Source: Baffinella frigidus
Taxonomy: Eukaryota; Cryptophyceae; Cryptomonadales; Baffinellaceae
Direction of reading: 5' to 3'
DNA length: 27,814 nt
Assembly: GCA_026770585.1 (NCBI GenBank)
Contig: MU647388.1
Location: 58,960 to 86,773, forward strand
Notes under the pieces: generated by a model
The model's input: the letters and a program-made list of their open reading frames with translations, nothing else
Told to the model about the DNA's origin: nothing
The model's database searches: none
Shown here: piece after piece, positions 1-16,993 of the stretch
Numbering within the stretch: position 1 is the stretch's first letter
How the letters are laid out: each line of letters starts with the position of its first letter
Translations under genes and position numbers: made by a program

Positions 1-323
1 CCTCAACCCTCAACCCAAAACCCTCGAGTCTTTCCCCTTTCCCCCTTTCTCCAGCCATACCTTAACCCCTAATCCCCAACCCCTGAACCCTGAACCCTAA
101 ACCCTGAATCCTAAACCCTAAACCCCAACCATAAGCCCTGAACTCTCCCCCTATTCTCCTGCTAATTCTTCAACTCAAACCCTAAACCCTAAACCCTGAA
201 CATTAAACCCTCAACCCTAACACCCCCCTCCCTTCTCCAGCCAAACCCTTACCCCCAAACCCTAAACCCTAAACCCGAAACCCGAAACCCTAAACCCTAA
301 ACCCTAAACCCCAAACTCATCAG
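1..323 (+). repeat. Degenerate CCCTAAA array (window start)
   Basis: Telomere-like units CCCTAAA, CCCTGAA, CCCTCAA and CCCCAAA, interrupted by two similar unique strings with 'cccttctccagccaaac' or 'ctttctccagccatac' (near 45 and 230, again near 1045). The recurring CTTCTCCAG looks like a decayed acceptor. No gene seen. Confidence 0.8.
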
Positions 324-877
324 GAGGACCTGTCTCCAACGCCAACTACCAACCTGCAGTGGAACCCACCTCAAACTGGGAGTGCCATGGATCTCACGTA
401 AACCCCAAACCCCAAACCCTAAGCTATAAACCATAAACCACTAAACCAAAAACCATAAACCCCTAAACCCAAAACCCAAACCCTAAACTCCAAACCCTTA
501 ACCCTATGTCCCAAACCCCAAACCCCAAATCCCCAAACCCCCCACCCCAACCCCCAAACCCCAAACCCCAAACCCCAAACCCTACACCCCAAACCCCAAA
601 CCCCAAAACCCAAACCCTACACCACCAACACCAAACACCAAACACCAAACCTCACCCCCCACACCAGGTCAAACTACCCGGGAACGCTTCTCCAGAACCC
701 TCCTCCCGCCTTCGGAACCTTCATCCAGAACCCTCCTTCCGCACCACTCCCTCCTGCCTCACCATCCTTCCCTACTCCCGAACAATTCCCCACTCCCGAA
801 CCTACGGAACCCCTCACTCCTCCAGAACCACTCACTTCTCCTGAACGCTTCACAACTGCGGCGGAGCTTGTGAGTGG
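324..877 (+). CDS. Gene A upstream proline-rich exons
   Basis: Exon 324-397 follows CATCAG and ends before GTAAACC. It reads EDLSPTPTTNLQWNPPQTG and onward and leaves phase 2. Exon 668-869 (or to 877) follows CACCAG and continues that phase exactly. It encodes a Pro/Ser/Thr-rich stretch with NPPPAFG, NPPS, FPTPEQFPTPEPTEPLTPPE and ends near TTAAEL. Two donors are possible: GTGAGT at 870 (phase 0), or GTGGGT at 878 (phase 2), which is the one that fits the next exon at 1179. Probably a disordered linker N-terminal to the ART domain. It resembles the NPPPEP segments in the minus-strand exons at 17.5-18.4 kb. The true N-terminus is upstream of, or outside, the window. Confidence 0.55.
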
Positions 878-1178
878 GTGGGTGGCTTCTCCGGGGCCTT
901 ATCCGGGGGAGCCCTCCCCCTCTGCTCTGGCCCGCCCGCCGATGCCGCCGCATCTTCAGGAGACGGAATTCTCCGGGTTGGGCCCTATACCCTAAACCCT
1001 AAACCATAAACCCTAAACCCTAAACCCTAAACCCTAAACTCTTCCTCCCTTCTCCCTTCCTCCAGCCAAACACTGAACTCTCAAACCTCAAACCTACTCA
1101 CAAACCCTAAACCCTGAACCCTAAACCCTGAACCCTAAACCCTAAACCCTAAACCCTAAACCCTAAACCCTAAACCAG

Positions 1179-1224
1179 GGAAATCGGAGAGGAACCCACC
1201 TCCAAATTCGTCGCGCGAGCGCTG
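1179..1224 (+). CDS. Gene A 'SKFVAR' exon
   Basis: This 46-nt exon starts after AACCAG and ends before GTACCCC. In the frame that reaches the next exon (1933, phase 0) it reads EIGEEPTSKFVARAL. The same SKFVAR core appears in gene B at 17507 (ERNSKFVAREL) and in degenerate copies at 16.2-16.4 kb (ERGSKFAFR). It therefore belongs to a repeated exon type just upstream of the ART domain. Function unknown. Confidence 0.55.
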
Positions 1225-1382
1225 GTACCCCTAAGCCCTAAGCCATGAACCCGAAACCCGGAACCCGGAACCCGACCCCGGAACCCAGAACCCGAAACCC
1301 GGAACCCGGAACCCGAAATCCGACCCCGGAACCCGCAACCCGCAACCCGCAACCCGCAACCCTAGGGCGCAAGTGCCCCTCC

Positions 1383-1680
1383 GCTAATTTCATCCCGCCA
1401 GGTATTTGATCTGAATGCTTCGGAGTTCCCCGAATGTACACAATTTACTACACGTTAGCACGTCCGGGGCTGGACGTGACTAGATTTGGCCAAGTTGTGT
1501 AGTAAATTTCGTTGATTCGGAGAACTCCAAAGCATTTAAATCAAATACCTAGCGGGATGAAATTCAGCACAAATACCTAGCGGGATGAAATTCAGCACAA
1601 ATACCTAGCGGGATGAAATTCAGCTCAAATACCTAGCGGGATGAAATTCAGCAGAGGGGTGGGGCGCAGGTGTGGTTCCT
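1383..1680. mobile_element. Foldback element with tandemly repeated end
   Basis: The left arm 1388-1453 and right arm 1494-1565 are long imperfect inverted repeats (TTTCATCCCGCCAGGTATTT ... AAATACCTAGCGGGATGAAA). The right terminus is followed by three further direct copies of a ~29-bp piece (acaaatacctagcgggatga then aattcagc) to about 1650. A related partial copy is at about 22585-22650. Confidence 0.75.
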
Positions 1681-1852
1681 GAGACCCCGCTTGGGACCAA
1701 AGATACCTTCATTCGTCCACTGCCGAGGCTTGGCACCTGTCCGGTCGAGGCTCACAGCACCTGAACGTCTTGTGAAGTAAGTAAAGTAAGAACGGGTGAC
1801 TGTAAAGTAAGTAAGTAAGGGTGCAGGCTTCTGATCGCCTCTTGTACAACAG

Positions 1853-1872
1853 GTGTTGGGCGAGTCAGCGCA
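1853..1872 (+). pseudogene. 5' fragment of the 'VLGESAQ' exon
   Basis: After ACAACAG, the first 20 nt of the exon at 1933 are repeated (GTGTTGGGcGAGTCAGCGCA), and then the sequence changes to telomere-like repeat. It is an acceptor with the start of an exon and no end. Confidence 0.55.
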
Positions 1873-1932
1873 CCCTGAGCCCTAAACCCTAAACCCTTAA
1901 CCCTAAACCCTGAACCCTAAACCCTACAATAG

Positions 1933-4900
1933 GTGTTGGGGGAGTCAGCGCAAGCCGCAGAGGGCTTGAAGGAGATGCTGGGCCTGGTTTCGCCCCTAAA
2001 CCCTAAACCCTAAACTCTAAACCCTAAACCCTAAACCCTAAACCCTAAACCCTAAACTTAAACCCTCACCCCCAATCCCTAAACCCTAAACCCTAAAACT
2101 AAAACCTAAACCCTAGACCCCAAACCCTGAACCCTAAACCTGAAACACCAAACCAGGGAAACAACACTGTGCTCGCGAACCTTCTCCGGCAGTCTACGGA
2201 CGCAATCGAGGCCGAGTTCCTCACGCATGGTGAGTGGGACCTAGCTCCGCCTCACTCGGGTTGACCGACTATTCTTAAGATGACATGGCGGGTTATCGGT
2301 ACAAATCCGTCAACTTTGGGGCGGGGAAGAGCCCGGGGTCCCCAAATTGTTGAGCCCAAATAGACTGAGACAGAGCTAGGAGACGCCTGGGAAACAACAC
2401 TGTTCTCGCGAACCTTTTCAGGCAGTCTACGAACGCAATCGAGGCCGAGTTCCTCACTCATGGTAAAGTTATGAACCCACTAGCTTGCAAGAAGCAAAAA
2501 TTCACGCCTTCTGGTTTGGTTTTGGACGCAATCGAGGCTGAGTTCCTCACGCATGGTAAACCAAAGCCATCCAATTTGGTTTCAAATCAAAGCTATTTGA
2601 TTTGTTTTCGTTTGCGGGCCCCTTCGCTGGAGGACCGTGAGACAGACGAGACCTCATGCGGAGTTGTTCAGTCTGTCGAACCTTCAACTCGGTAGCCACA
2701 CAGCGGGCTACGAAGGGATTTTCAGGCACTCAGTGCCCGAGTTTCCTTTACATTATCCGTAGGAACCCCCCTATTTCCCTACTGGTTGCCTACCAAAGGG
2801 TCCTAGGTCTTGTCGCTTGAGGGTTATTCAAAATCCCTTCGAAGTCCACTGGACACCCTAACGCATTGCCTGAGTGGCCCACACCCTAAGCTCTTAAACT
2901 CCTAAATTCTTATAATCTTAAACCCTCAACCCTCAACCCTAAACCCTAAACTCCAAACCCCAAACCAGGTGACAAAAACGACCAAGAGAATTTGACGTAT
3001 TGCCTGAGCGGCATTGCGCAGGTTTACAACCCTAAACCCTAAACCCTAAACCCTAAACCCTAAACCATAAACCCTAAACCCTAAACCCAAATCCGAAACT
3101 TAGAGCCCGAAATACTCAACACTATATACTAAGCCCTAAACACGAAATACTAAACACTGGACGCTGAGCCCTAAACCCTAAACCCGCCCGAACAGGACCC
3201 ACGCTGGTTGCCGAGCCAGGTCAAGGAAGACATTGAGAAAGGTGCATACACCCTGAACCCAAACTCCCACCAACCCTCACAGCCTGAGCAAACCGTCGAA
3301 TTTGAGATCACGTATTTCCCTTGGATACCTCCGGATTCCGGCGTCCGTAGAGCCATTTTGCGTTGAAATTAAACATCAAAAATCATCGTTTTGCTCAGCG
3401 AAAGTGAAGGTTGGTGGTCCGTTGCCAACCTTAGACATCGACAAAGGTGCTGCCCGCGACCCCACTCACCCTAACCTCCAATCCCATCTCTGACGCGAGC
3501 GTCTCTCGGCAGGGCAATTCTTCTTCTCGTTTCGTGCATACACTCTGAATCCCAACTCCACCGCAGTCTATTTGGTCTCGCCAATATGGAGAGACCTCTC
3601 TTCCGCTTGGCGAGACTGGCCGCGTTCTTCCCCCTAAGCCCTCTCAACCCTAACTCTTTTTCTTCTTCTTTATTACTCTCGATACAGGCCCTAAATGAGG
3701 CCCTTGAGCCTTGAGTTGAGTGATACAAAAGTCTATGAGCCTAAGCCCTTTAAAAACGGCAGGCCAATACCGTGAACAGACACCGCCCAGAAATCCCACC
3801 TCCGAAGCGTTCTTCCCCCTGAACCCTAAACCCTAAACCCCAACCACTAATCCAGGAATATACCACGGAGGCACATCCCACCTATGAAGCGTTCTTCCCC
3901 CTAAACCCTAAACCCTAAACCCTAAACCCTGAACCAGGAATATACCACGGAGGCAGTCTGCAAGCTGGCGACTACGATGAGGGCCATGCGGGTAACCCTA
4001 CACCCCAAACTCCAAACCCCAAACCCAAACCCAAACCCAAACCCCAAACCCCAAACCCAAACCCCTAAACCCCAAACCCAAACCCCAAACCCCATACCCA
4101 AACCCCTAAACCCCAAACCCGAACCCCTAAACCCCAAACCAAAACCCGATGAGGGCCACGCGGGTACCCCTAAACCCCAAACCCTGAACCCCGAACCATG
4201 GACCCTGAACCCTGAACCCTGAACCCTGAACCCGCAACCCTAAACCCTAAACCCTAAACCCCAAACCCCAAACCCTAAACCCTAAACCATGAATCCTAAA
4301 CCCTTAACCCTAAACCCTAAACCCTAAACCCTAAACCCTAAACCATGAACCCTACACCTTAAACCCTAAACTCTAATACAGGAATGACGCTCGATGATTT
4401 CGTCGAGCACGACTGTTCCAAGCTCGGCAAGCTCGGGAGGTGCACCCTAAACCCCAAACCCTAAACCCTAAACCCTAAACCCGGAACCCGAAACCCGCAA
4501 ACCGGAACCCGAAACCCGAAACCCGAAAACCTAAACCTCCTAAACCCCCTTAACCTGAAACCATCACCCTACACCCTAACCAAACCCCGTAACCAAAACC
4601 TTAACCCAAAACCCAAAACACTAGGGCGCACGTGCTGGCGCTGAGGCTGTACACAACATCGTCCTTCACTCTCTTCAACAACCCTCTCCGGAGGAGGTAG
4701 CGCCCTTGCTCTCCACTCAGCAGTCACCGGTGGCTTCACGGATACAGTCCATCTAACCATTTGTACTAGAAACGTATCCAGTGCCCTGGAACCTAACCGG
4801 AATTCCACCTTGAATTCAAGGCGAAAAGAAACTCCAGACGCCCGATTTCTTCTTCTTCTTCATCATCCTCTTTTTTTTTATTGCCCTCAAAAAGAACCTC

Positions 4901-6489
4901 GGGAGGCCCCTCAGACTTTCCCCGAAACCCTAAATCTCAAACCCTAACCTCTAAACCCTGAACCCTGAACCATAAACACTAAACCCGAAACCCTGAAACA
5001 GGCAGAAGCCGCATCCGTTCCGAATGACCGTCTACTATCTCGACGAGGCGCTCCGGTACCCCACACCCTAAACACTCAACCCTAAACCCTAAACCCTGAA
5101 CCCTAAACCCTGAACCCTAAACCCTAAACCCTAAACCCTAAGCTCTAAACCCTAAACCCTAAACCCTAAACCCGTCTACTATCTCGACCGTGCCCTCCGG
5201 TAAACCCTAAACCCTAAACCCCTGACCCTTGACCCCCGACCCCTGACCCTAACCTCTAGCCCCAAAATCCTAAACCCTACTCCCTCAACCCTAAAGCCCA
5301 AACCCCAACCCCTAAACCCCAAACCGCAGCACCTAAACCCCAAACCCTACAACCTTAAACACCAAACACCAAACCCTAAATCCCAAACGCGAAACGCGAC
5401 AGGAAGCTGAGGGCGGTGCGAGCATCGATGGACGCGAAAGTCTTCGCTGGCAAAACTCTCCTCTGGCGCGGTACCCCTACACCCTCACCTCTAAACCCTA
5501 ATTCCCTACCCCTAAACCCTCACCCCTAAACCCGAAACCCCAAACACTCAGCATTTGTACAAACCCTTAAAATTTGTACTAACTCTTGGCATTTGTGCAA
5601 ATACTGAACAGTTGTACAAACACTTAACATGTGTACATATCTAAACGGTAACCCTAAACCCTACACCACTTGCAGACCCCAAAATCCGCGATATGTTTTT
5701 CTTGATTCGACCATACACCACGTGGAATCGACTCCTAAAGACTATGTCAAACACTCGTCACCACTGTTTGCCCTCAATCTGCATCCTAACCGCTTCTGAT
5801 ACACCCCTAACCCCTAACCCTAAACCTCAACCCTTAACCCTAGACCATAAACCCCACACCCTAAATCCTATAAACCCTAAACCCTAAACCCTAAACCCTA
5901 AACCCGATTTTAGGGATGAAGGACATGGTGCTGAGCGACCCCCAAAAATTCAAGGTCCCCCCCTAAACCCTAAACCCTGAACCTTAAAACCTAAGCCCTA
6001 AACTCTAAATCCTAAACTCCAAACCCTTGACCCAAAACCCCAAACCCCAAACCCTAAACTCTAAACCCTGAACCCTAAACCGTGAACCCCAAACCCCAAA
6101 CCCCAAACCCTGAACCAGGAACAAGGCGGGACCGAAGTCGCCCCAATGTCAACCACGGAGAACAAAGAGGTTTGTTCTCTAAACCCCAACCCTAAACCCT
6201 AAACCCTAAACCCTAAACCCTAAACCCTAAACCCCAAACCCCAAACCCTAAACCCTAACCCCTAACCCCCAAACCCTAGGTTGCGCTCCAGTACTCAAAC
6301 AGCGTATGCCCGCTGCTGTTCAAATTCAAAGCCAAGGGCCTCAGCATGGGCGTGGACATCTCCTATCTCTCGGTGTACCCCAAGGAGCGAGAGGTGTTGT
6401 ATCCTCCCCTGACGTATCTGATGCCGTCGGGTGAGACAGAGATGGAGGGCAACATCACGGTCTATACCGTGAAACTCACCATAAGCTAA
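1933..6489 (+). CDS. Gene A: ADP-ribosyltransferase (R-S-E class), 12 exons with telomere-like introns
   Basis: Likely transfers ADP-ribose from NAD+ to protein (arginine type inferred from the motifs). Exons: 1933-1986, 2157-2229, 2969-3021, 3196-3241, 3791-3808, 3938-3991, 4382-4439, 5002-5055, 5403-5470, 5914-5954, 6119-6169, 6280-6489. Each has AG before and GT after, and all phases agree, giving 780 nt (259 residues plus stop). Catalytic motifs appear in the family order: Arg in LLWRG (5403-5470), the S-T-T strand APMSTTENKE (6119-6169), and the ExE turn KEREVLYPP in the last exon. The match to gene B, exon by exon with identical lengths except at two places, is strong support. Introns run 110-739 nt and are mainly CCCTAAA-like. 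The 18-nt exon at 3791-3808 is the weakest link. The 5' end is not in this chain; see the upstream exons. No promoter or start codon could be assigned. Confidence 0.82.
2391..2555 (+). pseudogene. Duplicate copies of the 'LRQS..AIEAEFLTH' exon in gene A
   Basis: Positions 2391-2462 repeat the exon at 2157-2229 almost completely (NTVLANLFRQSTNAIEAEFL) with donor GTAAAG, but the upstream junction is CCTGG rather than AG. A third copy at 2524-2555 has only the 3' part (DAIEAEFLTH) plus donor GTAAACC. Gene B also has a second copy, at 15256-15190, again without AG and with two codons (Phe-Leu) deleted. The intron between copies shares 'caaatagactgag.cagagctagg' in both genes, so the tandem duplication is older than the A/B split. 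Confidence 0.65.
2696..2854 (+). mobile_element. MITE family 1, copy a
   Basis: About 160 bp with terminal inverted repeats of the type CCACACAGCGGGCTACGAAG / CTTCGAAGTCCGCTGTGTGG and an internal 'ttatccgtaggaa' and 'gtcctaggtcttatcgctt' core. The right end is partly decayed. It lies in the gene A intron 2230-2968. No coding capacity, so it is a non-autonomous element. Confidence 0.75.
3853..3890 (+). pseudogene. Fused fragment: start of 'IYHGG' exon plus micro-exon copy
   Basis: After ATCCAG the sequence repeats the first ~20 nt of the exon at 3938 (GAATATACCACGGAGGCA) and then joins directly to a copy of the micro-exon (CATCCCACCTATGAAGC) with its donor GTTCTTCC. The frame is not continuous with gene A, so it is probably non-functional. 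Confidence 0.5.
4148..4163 (+). pseudogene. Orphan 3' end of the 'DEGHAG' exon
   Basis: GATGAGGGCCACGCGG repeats the last 16 nt of the exon 3938-3991, followed by the donor GTACCCC and more telomere-like repeat. It has no matching 5' part or acceptor, so it lies inside the next intron as an exon fragment with a donor. Confidence 0.6.
4621..4690. repeat. Intron segment shared by genes A and B
   Basis: 'gctgaggctgtacacaacat' then 'cgtccttcactctcttcaac' here matches, inverted, 9700-9752 and 9888-9972 in gene B ('gtgaaggacgatgttgtgta'). Both lie in the intron between the MTLDDF and QKPHP exons, so it was present before the duplication and has since been duplicated in B. Confidence 0.65.
4700..4831. 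mobile_element. MITE family 5, copy in gene A intron
   Basis: Inverted relative to 18884-19024: CTCCACTCAGCAGTCACCGG, CTTCACGGATACAGTCCATC, TTTGTACTAGAA, CCCTGGAACCTAACCGGAAT, CACCTTGAATTCAAGGCGAA. The right end is not preserved. Confidence 0.65.
5174..5199 (+). pseudogene. Orphan 3' end of the 'VYYLDEALR' exon
   Basis: Twenty-six nt repeat the 3' end of the exon 5002-5055 (VYYLDRALR in the same frame), followed by the donor GTAAACC. It is embedded in telomere-like repeat without an acceptor. Confidence 0.6.
6280..6489 (+). CDS. Gene A last exon (ART ExE motif and C-terminus)
   Basis: A 210-nt terminal exon beginning after CCCTAG and ending with TAA at 6487-6489. It carries the conserved end of the ART fold: a Gly-Val-Asp-Ile-Ser-Tyr-Leu strand, then KEREVLYPPLTYL with the two glutamates of the ExE catalytic turn, then a short beta-rich tail ending VYTVKLTIS. 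The gene B counterpart (7844-8053) has the same length and differs mainly in the first 10 codons and in the SGETEMEGN / SGNPELEGN loop. This part looks intact and under protein-level constraint. An inverted-repeat element begins 22 nt after the stop. Confidence 0.88.
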   Translation, partial: VALQYSNSVCPLLFKFKAKGLSMGVDISYLSVYPKEREVLYPPLTYLMPSGETEMEGNITVYTVKLTIS

Positions 6490-6510
6490 GGGTGGACCTC
6501 ACCATAAGCC

Positions 6511-6634
6511 ACAGGGGTACCTCGCTAATAAGAAACAACCCCCCCCCCCGTAGGACCACCGCAGGGTCCTAGGCATAGGCCTACTTTAGGCTCCTAGGGG
6601 GGAGCGCTTTCTTGTGAGCGAGGTACTCCTGTAA
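6511..6634. mobile_element. MITE family 2, copy a
   Basis: About 122 bp with terminal inverted repeats ACAGGGGTACCTCGCTAATA and the inverse CTTGTGAGCGAGGTACTCCT, and a GC-rich core with 'taggaccaccgcagggtcctagg'. Starts 22 nt after the gene A stop codon. Confidence 0.8.
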
Positions 6635-6681
6635 GAGTGCAGGGGTATCTCGAAGTTGGGACCCCGCACTGCCTTAGGAGG

Positions 6682-6805
6682 CTACAGGAGTACCTCGCTC
6701 ATAAGAAACCAACCCCCCCTAGGACCCTCCAGTAGGCCTATGCCTAGGGCCCTATGGTGGCCCTGGGGGGAGTTGCGCTTTCTTATGAGCGAGGTACCCC
6801 TGTAG
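6682..6805. mobile_element. MITE family 2, copy b
   Basis: CTACAGGAGTACCTCGCTCA at the left and TGAGCGAGGTACCCCTGTAG at the right. The core has 'ctaggaccctccagtaggcc'. Confidence 0.85.
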
Positions 6806-6859
6806 AAGGCTACCGTAGGCCCTTGCCCAGGACTACAGGGTGGTCCTAAGGGAAGCATC

Positions 6860-7255
6860 GGGTTCTTGCATTCAAAATTATTACTCGAGAGAGGGGGGGG
6901 GGGTAGAGGGGGAGCGAGCGAGAGAGAGAGCGACTGAAAGAGAGCGAGCGAGCGAGAAAGAGAGAACAAAAACAAAGAGACTGTGAGTTCCTGCATTCGA
7001 GATTCCCCTGTACAGCTGTAGCCCACAGTCACCCAAGGGCCTGCCCCAAGGGAGTGGGTGGGAGAGCAAGAGTCCCTGCATTGAGGGATTGGGTGAGAGA
7101 GAGAGGGGGAGAGAGAGAGAGAGAGAGAGAGTCCCTGCATTGAGGGAGTGCATTTGAGGCTGAAAGAGTCCCTGCATTGAGGGGTTGAGTGAGGCAGAGA
7201 GAGCCCCTGCGTTAAAGGAGTGGGTGAGTGAGAAAAGAGTCCCTGCATTAGATAC
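6860..7255 (-). repeat. Minisatellite GAGTCCCTGCATTGAGGGA plus GA tracts
   Basis: The string 'gagtccctgcattgagggag' or variants occurs near 7070, 7127, 7166, 7202 and 7238, with weaker ones near 6865 and 6988, separated by (GA)n tracts. The long minus-strand ORF here is a translation of this repeat and of the flanking inverted-repeat element, not a gene. Confidence 0.75.
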
Positions 7256-7276
7256 ACCATGTTGGCCGTGTCACGC

Positions 7277-7399
7277 TACAGGGGCTCCTCGCTCATAAGA
7301 TACCGCCTCCGCCTAGGACCCTACCGTAGGGCTATGCCTAGGGCCCTTTGGTGGTCCTGGGGGGGGGGGGCAGTTTCTTGTGAGCGAGGTACCCCTGTA
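7277..7399. mobile_element. MITE family 2, copy c
   Basis: CTACAGGGGCTCCTCGCTCA at the left and TGAGCGAGGTACCCCTGTA at the right. The core has 'ctaggaccctaccgtagggc'. Confidence 0.85.
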
Positions 7400-7513
7400 T
7401 GGGGGGGCGGATCCATGAGACTAGGGGTTTGAAGCGTGCGGCGTCGGATTTCGCAGGGCCGCTTTGAACACACACACCTTGTTCACTGACACACGCCACG
7501 CCCTTCATGCGAC

Positions 7514-7541
7514 CCGTAGCGTATGGTAAGTTTCACGGCAT
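7514..7541 (-). pseudogene. Remnant of a third ART 3' end
   Basis: 'cccgtagcgtatggtaagtt' and the following 'tcacgg' match, on the minus strand, the last codons of genes A and B (ACCGTGAAACTCACCATAAGC). The stop position reads TAC instead of TAA and similarity ends upstream. It is directly followed by the SINE-like repeat at 7546. Confidence 0.5.
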
Positions 7542-7545
7542 CTCG

Positions 7546-7662
7546 CCAGAGATTAATAATTTATTGCCAAACAACCAGCGTCAGCGTCGCCCATGCCTTC
7601 CGCATTATACTACATACTGTACCCCATGTCGGCCGCTCTAAGGGGGGTTTCCGAATGGATTC
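7546..7662 (+). mobile_element. SINE-like repeat, third copy
   Basis: Opposite orientation: 'agagattaataatttattgc', 'caaacaaccagcgtcagcgt', 'gtaccccatgtcggccgctc', then 'gaatggattctat'. Lies in the A-B spacer next to the ART remnant. Confidence 0.6.
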
Positions 7663-7718
7663 TATCTCACCTCCTACAGCATCTCGCCACTTAAGGGCTA
7701 ACGCTCGCCACTCAAGGG

Positions 7719-7840
7719 CTGCAGGAATACCTCGCTCATAAGAAACCGCCCCCCAACAGGACCCTGCAGTAGGATATGCTCAGGGCCCTTTGGTGGTCCT
7801 AGGGAGGGGGGCGTTTTTTTATGAGCGAGGTACCCATGTA
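7719..7840. mobile_element. MITE family 2, copy d
   Basis: CTGCAGGAATACCTCGCTCA at the left and TGAGCGAGGTACCCATGTA at the right. Its edge is three nt from the stop codon of gene B, at the position equivalent to copy a behind gene A. Confidence 0.85.
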
Positions 7841-7843
7841 CCC

Positions 7844-16004
<8,161 letters not shown>

Positions 16005-16180
16005 CTGTTATAGCGTTTAGGGTTTAGGATTTAGTGGTTAGGGTTTAGGGTTCAGGGTTCAGGGTTCAAGATGTATGGTTCAGGGTCCAGTGTTTATGGT
16101 TTAGGGTTAGGGTTTAGGGTTCTGGGTGTATGGTTTATGGTCTAGGGTTTATGGTTTGGGTGCTAGGGTCAGGGTTTAAC

Positions 16181-16404
16181 ACGAACTTGGAGTCACCCTC
16201 CATAAAACTCACCAAGCAGTGATTCCGGACACCAAGAGAGTGATAAGGCGCGAGAATCTTGCCCCCCTCTTCCGTACGGAAGGCAAACTTAGAGCCACGC
16301 TCCATGAAACTCACCAAGCAGTGAATTGGGACACCAAGAGAGTGGTCAGGTGCGGACACGCGACGAGAGATGGAGGTGACAGGTAAGTGTGCGGGGCGAC
16401 TCAA
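16181..16404 (-). CDS. Gene B repeated 'SKF / TEEGG' exon units
   Basis: The minus strand is open through 16404-16135 and contains two tandem copies of a ~30-residue unit: SFMERGSKFAFRTEEGGKIL followed by LAPYHSLGVRNHCLVSFMEG and then DSKFV. Related pieces occur at 16540-16600, 16665-16715 and 17000-17045 (AFRTEEGGKVLAP). The last copy stops at SKFV and runs straight into GTTAAACCC, so the exon end is cut by the repeat and a donor is created there. These may be alternative or decayed copies of the SKFVAR exon used upstream of the ART domain. I do not recognise the family. Confidence 0.4.
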
Positions 16405-16945
16405 TTTAAACAGCCTTTCATGCTATCTTAAGGGTGGAGGCTCTCTTATTTTGCTATATTAGCTTCGACATAGCTTTAATAATTACAAGAAAATCCATCC
16501 CACGATAGCAAAAACACGGTTTGAATTGAGTCGCCCCGCACATGAAGGTGTGAGAACGTTGCTCTCATCTTCCGTATGGGAGGGAGTGAAGCCCGCCCGA
16601 CATGGTAGGTGGTTAGGGTTAGGGCTAGGGTTAGAGCCGAAAAGTGGTCGCCTTAAGGCGACCATTTTCCAGGAGGCGAATTCGGACACCAAGAGAGTGT
16701 GATGAGATGCGGACATCACTCTAAACCCTAAACCCTAAACCCTAAACCCTAAACCCTAAACCCTAAACCCTAAACCCTAAGTGTGGCGTTTGGCAGGACA
16801 GGCGGCGCGTGGCCCAAAAGACCTCATCACTCTTTTATGTATATGCATATGTATACGTATATGTATACGTATATGTATATGTGTATGTATAGTATATGTA
16901 TACGTATATGTATACGTATGTGTATATGTGTATGTATAGTATATG

Positions 16946-16993
<48 letters not shown>

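Larger units (their letters stand above)
398..6279 (+). repeat. Telomere-like intron repeats of gene A, C-rich on the plus strand
   Basis: Blocks at about 398-660, 985-1178, 1230-1365 (CCCGGAA and CCCGAAA variants), 1873-1930, 1993-2156, 2900-2968, 3028-3190, 3815-3937, 3992-4381, 4440-5001, 5056-5402, 5471-5550, 5800-5912, 5957-6118 and 6175-6279. All read CCCTAAA-like in the gene's sense. They fill most introns and border nearly every exon. Unit variants are locally clustered, as if homogenised block by block. Confidence 0.9.

Noticed and set aside
1-323. Chromosome end / functional telomere
   Set aside because: The repeats are degenerate, interrupted by unique sequence, and the same arrays run through the whole window between exons on both strands.
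419-648. Overlapping ORFs rich in Gly-Phe-Val-Trp-Leu (also near 3922, 10344, 25828)
   Set aside because: They are translations of TTTGGGG/TTTAGGG repeat in the antisense direction and have no other support.
6682-7260. 192-residue minus-strand ORF
   Set aside because: Covers an inverted-repeat element, a minisatellite and GA tracts; low-complexity Ser/Leu/Pro content with no domain.
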